Source: Spirochaetaceae bacterium (GTDB taxonomy: Bacteria; Spirochaetota; Spirochaetia; Treponematales; Breznakiellaceae). From it: a DNA stretch of 7,614 nucleotides. A program made the translations under genes and the position numbers. This document shows, piece after piece, positions 5,259 to 7,614 of the stretch. Numbering within the stretch: the first letter of the stretch is position 1; each line of letters starts with the position of its first letter. The DNA lies in NCBI GenBank assembly GCA_031279895.1, contig JAITHR010000061.1:1-7614 (forward strand). Reading direction: 5' to 3'. The notes below the pieces were generated by a model. It made no database searches, was not told where the DNA came from, and worked only from the letters and a program-made list of their open reading frames with translations.

Positions 5259-6406
5259 CCGCCGGCGCGCCCGGGTTTCCCGTCCGTCCGCGGCTCCACA
5301 AACCAGCCGCCCGCCTCGGCGCCGGCCTCACCGGGGAGGCAGTGTATCCGAAAGAGATTGGCACGGGGCTCGATATTCCCCTTGCGTAGCGGGTTTTCGT
5401 AAAAAGAAATCCGCGCCCCCGGGTTTACTTTGGCAAGCGCGAAAGCCGCGGCGTTTACCGCGATACGGTTCTGCTCTTCCAGGGTAAAGGCCCGGCAGGT
5501 GGGGCAGGAGCACCACGCCTTCTCGTGCCCCGAATCGGGCCACAGATGATACACCCCGATATTCGGATGGCTGCGAAAGACTTTCTCCGCCTCTTCTTGC
5601 AGTATTTTTATGGATTCCGGCGAGGTGGGACAGAAGTTGTGTCGCTTGTCCCGCTTCCCGGCATCCATGCGGAACATATCCTTATGAAAGAGGAAATACC
5701 GGCGCGGCACCAGAAAAGAAAGGTCCCATCCCCCAAGCTCCACGGTCATGGCGTAGCGTTCCGCAAGGTCGAGCAGCTCTTCCGAAGAGGACCCGCATTT
5801 CCTGAGACTGCCGGCAAACCGCTTGGAAAAGAGGCGGCCCCCCTCCGCCTCGGCTCCCAGCGCCGCGCCCCGCAGGGAAAAGACGAGCGTGTCGATCTGG
5901 CGCCGTGCGGCCCAAAGAACCAGGGGCTTCCAGAGGGGCGACGGCTCCCCCCTGAAAACCAGACGCCGCCGTACCGAATCGGGACCCGACGGACGGGAGG
6001 CGTAGCTTTCGGCAAGCCCGTACTCCGCCCCCTTCGCGCCGCCCGCGTCCGGCAGAACCTCCTCCCCTGGCCCGGGCCAGCGGAACCCCAGGGCAGAGAG
6101 AAAGTCAAAGACCCCGTTGCACAGCCCCCGCCCGGACTCCCCTTCTATTTCGAGCCGCTCTTTGCCGAAGCGCCACGAAAACCCGTTCTTCTCCCTGTCC
6201 GTATCCCGCACCCCCAGACGGATGCTGAAACCGCTTTCCGCGCCCTTTCCCGCGGCGCTCTGTATCGGCGGCGCTTTTTGGGAAAGACCGGCCCTGCCGC
6301 GGAGGAGGCCCATGGAACGGGACAGCTCTTCCGCGGCTTTTTCCGCCGCCGGCGTATCCGGTGAAGAAACGATTATCCACTCTTTCGAAACATCAAACCC
6401 TATCAT
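5255..6406 (-). CDS. DUF4838 / GH67-N-like protein, apparently C-terminally truncated
   Basis: A 383-residue product if started at ATG 6404-6406. The N-terminal part fits the glycohydrolase accessory domain found before DUF4838: SSPDTPAAEKAAEEL near 14-28, and LEIEGESGRGLCNGVFDFL (85-103) followed by GFRWPGPGEEVLP. The DUF4838 core is present: NFCPTSPES (258-266), then YHLWPDSGHEKAWCSCPTC (286-304) with a CXCXXC set at C299/C301/C304. DUF4838 proteins are usually much longer; here the sequence runs out soon after NLFRIHCLPGE into a low-complexity GKPGRAGG tail, so the C-terminal half seems lost. There is no signal peptide at this start. The frame extends further 5', with an ATG at 6470-6472 and a TTG at 6491-6493, but neither has a ribosome site; the chosen ATG has only a weak AGG. 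A role in polysaccharide degradation is a family-level guess, and the gene may be decaying. Confidence 0.7.
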   Translation of the reverse strand: MIGFDVSKEWIIVSSPDTPAAEKAAEELSRSMGLLRGRAGLSQKAPPIQSAAGKGAESGFSIRLGVRDTDREKNGFSWRFGKERLEIEGESGRGLCNGVFDFLSALGFRWPGPGEEVLPDAGGAKGAEYGLAESYASRPSGPDSVRRRLVFRGEPSPLWKPLVLWAARRQIDTLVFSLRGAALGAEAEGGRLFSKRFAGSLRKCGSSSEELLDLAERYAMTVELGGWDLSFLVPRRYFLFHKDMFRMDAGKRDKRHNFCPTSPESIKILQEEAEKVFRSHPNIGVYHLWPDSGHEKAWCSCPTCRAFTLEEQNRIAVNAAAFALAKVNPGARISFYENPLRKGNIEPRANLFRIHCLPGEAGAEAGGWFVEPRTDGKPGRAGG

Positions 6407-6547
6407 GTACAACCTGTTATACCAAAATATCTTTTCCCGGCGGCGTTCACGTACCTTTTCTCCGCCTGTCATATACGAACATGATACATACAACCACGAT
6501 ACGCTATGACGTATGTACCATTATCGGTATTTTTATCAGATTTTACA
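6407..6547. other. AT-richer upstream region of the DUF4838 gene
   Basis: This is the most AT-rich stretch of the window and probably holds the promoter of the minus-strand gene, but I cannot settle on one -35/-10 pair. On the minus strand TATAAC lies ten bases before the chosen ATG, so a nearly leaderless transcript is possible. A small inverted pair ATACG/CGTAT occurs near 6500-6516. No gene is visible here. Confidence 0.4.
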
Positions 6548-6736
6548 CAGCCTCCGGCTGTTTCAAACGCTTCCCGCATCGCGCCCCGAAGCGGACGGTG
6601 ACTGCTTACAGCCGCGTATCAGGAAGCCGTTTAAAACAGCCGGAGGCTGCGACGGTTCCAAACACTTCCCGCGAACCGCAACAAAGCGGACAACGACCGC
6701 ATACCCCAGCCTCCGGCTGTTTCATAAGCCTCCGGC
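6548..6736. repeat. Mosaic of hairpin repeats, with 27/28-bp inverted repeat
   Basis: The hairpin CAGCC-N3-GGCTG occurs three times (6548-6560, 6637-6649, 6707-6719). The first two head a longer inverted repeat: CAGCCTCCGGCTGTTTCAAA plus CGCTTCC (6548-6574) pairs with 6622-6649 with few differences. Between and after them lie GACGGTTCCAAACACTTCCC (from about 6650), also found in the direct repeats at 3003 and 3139, and AAGCGGAC-type blocks near 6589 and 6684. No gene is supported. Plus-strand frames that start near 6513 and run into array 2 lack a ribosome site. Confidence 0.75.
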
Positions 6737-6747
6737 CCCGAATCCAC

Positions 6748-7168
6748 ACAAATCCACTCCCAGGCCGCACAAACCCACTCCCAGGCCAGCAAATCCCGCC
6801 TCCGCGCTCACTAAACACGCCTCCGCGCCACCTAAACACGCCTCCGCGCCACCTAAACCCGCCTCAAAGCGACCCAAACCCACTCCCAGGCCACGCAAAC
6901 ACGCCCCGAAGCGACCCAACCGCACTCCCAGGCCAGCAAAACGCACTCCCAGGCCAGCAAAACGCGCCTCAAAGCGACCAAACTCCGCCCCGAAGCCAGC
7001 AAACCACGCCCCGAAGCCACACAAACCCACTCCCAGGCCAGCAAATCCCGCCTCAAAGCGACCTAACCGCGCTCCCAGGCCAGCAAATCCCGCCTCAAAG
7101 CGACCTAACCCCGCCCCGAAGCGACCCAAACCCGCCCCGAAGCGACCTAACCCCGCCTCCAAGCGGAC
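6748..7168 (-). repeat. 21-bp tandem array, about 20 units, inverted relative to array 1 (array 2)
   Basis: The AAA/TAA anchor recurs at 6750, 6771, 6791, 6813, 6834, 6855, 6876, 6897, 6918, 6938 and on to 7148, mostly at 21 bp with some 20- or 22-bp steps. Plus-strand units include AAACACGCCTCCGCGCCACC, AAACCCGCCTCAAAGCGACC and AAACCCACTCCCAGGCCAGC. The first type is the reverse complement of units in array 1 (GGTGGCGCGGAGGCGTGTTT), so this is the same family pointing the other way, with extra variants (TCAAAGCGA, CCCAGGCCA). Several frames are open because the period is seven codons. The frame that ends at TAG 7179-7181 would read P/K/R/A-rich heptapeptides, but no start signal supports a gene. 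Confidence 0.93.
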
Positions 7169-7180
7169 TGCGACCGCTTA
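7161..7180. repeat. Small hairpin AAGCGG-N8-CCGCTT at the end of array 2
   Basis: AAGCGG and CCGCTT face each other across eight bases (ACTGCGAC minus shared edges), directly after the last array 2 unit. Related, imperfect versions lie near 6589 and 6684, so it belongs to the dispersed hairpin mosaic. Confidence 0.5.
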
Positions 7181-7244
7181 GGGCGGTGCGAAATACGACA
7201 CCAAACCGTACCAAACAGCGGCATATCGCAGTAAACGGCGTACT

Positions 7245-7614
7245 ATGCGAGTTATTTCCGAGTCTAAAGAACGTTCCCTCGGAGCAAAGAAACGTTTCTC
7301 CGGGGCAAAGGAACGTTCCCCCGGGGCAAAGGAACGTTCCCCCGGGGCAAAGAAACGTTCCCCCGGGGCAAAGAAACGTTCCCCCGGGGCAAAGAAACGT
7401 TCCCCCGTGGCAAAGAAACGTTCCTCCGGGGCAAAGAAACGTTCCTTTGAGTCGCGCATGACCGTCCGCGAAGTAAAAAGAACTCTTTCCGAGGCAAAAA
7501 CACGTAAAGCGGAGTCCCGTCTCCATAAGGCGGACTCGGATTTAGCTAAACTGGAGTCGGAATCAACTAAAGGAGGAGTCGGTTTAGTGAACGTCGGGGT
7601 CGGTTTGGGTGGCG
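7245..7614 (+). CDS. Possible heptapeptide-repeat basic protein, 3' end outside the window
   Basis: A stop-free plus-strand frame runs from 7182 to the window end; its first ATG is at 7245-7247, giving at least 123 residues. Residues about 8-69 are nine heptads of the type AKKRSPG, strongly basic. Residues 72-109 are non-identical heptads with a helical, charged character (KAESRLH, KADSDLA, KLESEST), which keep K and S in the same relative positions. The frame then enters the G-rich 21-bp family as glycine/valine heptads (GGVGLVN, VGVGLGG). For a gene: this is the only frame that stays open across repeat, transition and repeat. Against it: no ribosome site precedes the ATG, and 21-bp repeats keep many frames open by chance. 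If real, it could be a nucleic-acid-binding or coiled-coil protein; no family is recognised. Confidence 0.3.
   Translation, partial: MRVISESKERSLGAKKRFSGAKERSPGAKERSPGAKKRSPGAKKRSPGAKKRSPVAKKRSSGAKKRSFESRMTVREVKRTLSEAKTRKAESRLHKADSDLAKLESESTKGGVGLVNVGVGLGG
7270..7458 (+). repeat. Palindrome-bearing 21-bp tandem array, nine units (array 3)
   Basis: AACGTT starts at 7270, 7291, 7312, 7333, 7354, 7375, 7396, 7417 and 7438, exactly 21 bp apart. The main unit is AACGTTCCCCCGGGGCAAAG plus one base (A or G). Each unit carries the palindrome AACGTT, and units 3-6 also carry CCCCGGGG. Units 3-6 are almost identical while units 1, 2, 8 and 9 are diverged, the pattern expected when a tandem array expands from its centre. 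The unit does not match arrays 1 and 2 in sequence but has the same length. Confidence 0.97.
7511..7614 (+). repeat. Transition zone returning to the G-rich 21-bp family
   Basis: GGAGTC-like starts lie at 7511, 7532 (GGACTC), 7553, 7575 and 7596 (GGGGTC), spaced 21 bp with one 22-bp step. The units become more like array 1 from left to right: GGAGTCCCGTCTCC, then GGACTCGGATTTAG, then GGAGTCGGAATCAACTAAAG, then GGAGTCGGTTTAGTGAACGT. The window ends inside a clean array 1-type unit, so another G-rich array probably continues beyond it. Confidence 0.85.

Noticed and set aside
5525..6364. Plus-strand open frame of 279 codons
   Set aside because: It is antisense to the DUF4838 gene and its translation is rich in P, R and G as expected for a shadow frame.
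611..6736. Insertion sequence or transposon enclosing the gene block
   Set aside because: No transposase, target-site duplication or clean terminal inverted repeat is visible; the inverted flanks are arrays and mosaics only.
7270..7458. LexA-type operator array
   Set aside because: GAACGTTC resembles half of a Gram-positive SOS box but lacks the four-base spacer, occurs exactly in only some units, and no SOS gene is nearby.
6361..7461. Plus-strand frame of 366 codons ending in GQRNVPP heptads
   Set aside because: It starts antisense to the DUF4838 N-terminus, runs through three unrelated repeats and stops just after array 3; no start signal.

Overview
The window looks like chromosomal DNA of a spirochaete of the Treponema lineage, possibly a gut-associated acetogen. 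The elongation factor P resembles treponemal EF-P as I remember it, and a CooC-type nickel-insertion ATPase implies a carbon monoxide dehydrogenase elsewhere in the genome. No rRNA, tRNA, CRISPR array, transposase or phage gene is visible. The taxonomic call is inference.

Layout. A block of six genes, all on the minus strand (about 1038-6406), sits between two repeat-rich flanks. In transcription order the genes are: a DUF4838/GH67-N-like protein that appears to lack its C-terminal part (6406-5255); a tightly coupled operon of cooC (5155-4385), a MobB-like P-loop NTPase with a cysteine cluster (4388-3795) and rdgB (3793-3227); a repeat-filled gap (3003-3217); then a strong sigma-70-type promoter driving efp (2936-2370) and a two-domain methyltransferase-like protein (2357-1038) whose stop codon lies inside a dispersed repeat.

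Flanks. Left (1-613): about 29 units of a G-rich 21-bp tandem repeat, followed by three copies of a roughly 100-bp hairpin-bearing repeat. Right (6548-7614): hairpin repeats, then about 20 units of the same 21-bp family in inverted orientation (6748-7168), then nine units of a different 21-bp repeat with AACGTT and CCCCGGGG palindromes (7270-7458), then a transition zone that returns to the G-rich family at the window end. A stop-free plus-strand frame (7182-7614) would read the last part as a lysine/arginine-rich heptapeptide-repeat protein that runs off the window.

How the genes fit together. The cooC operon joins cofactor maturation (CooC and the MobB-like NTPase) to nucleotide-pool sanitation (RdgB), with overlaps that imply translational coupling. 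efp and the methyltransferase form a second, coupled unit that may act on the translation machinery. The most unusual content is the set of 21-bp arrays and the mosaic of small hairpin repeats that fill nearly every non-coding stretch.
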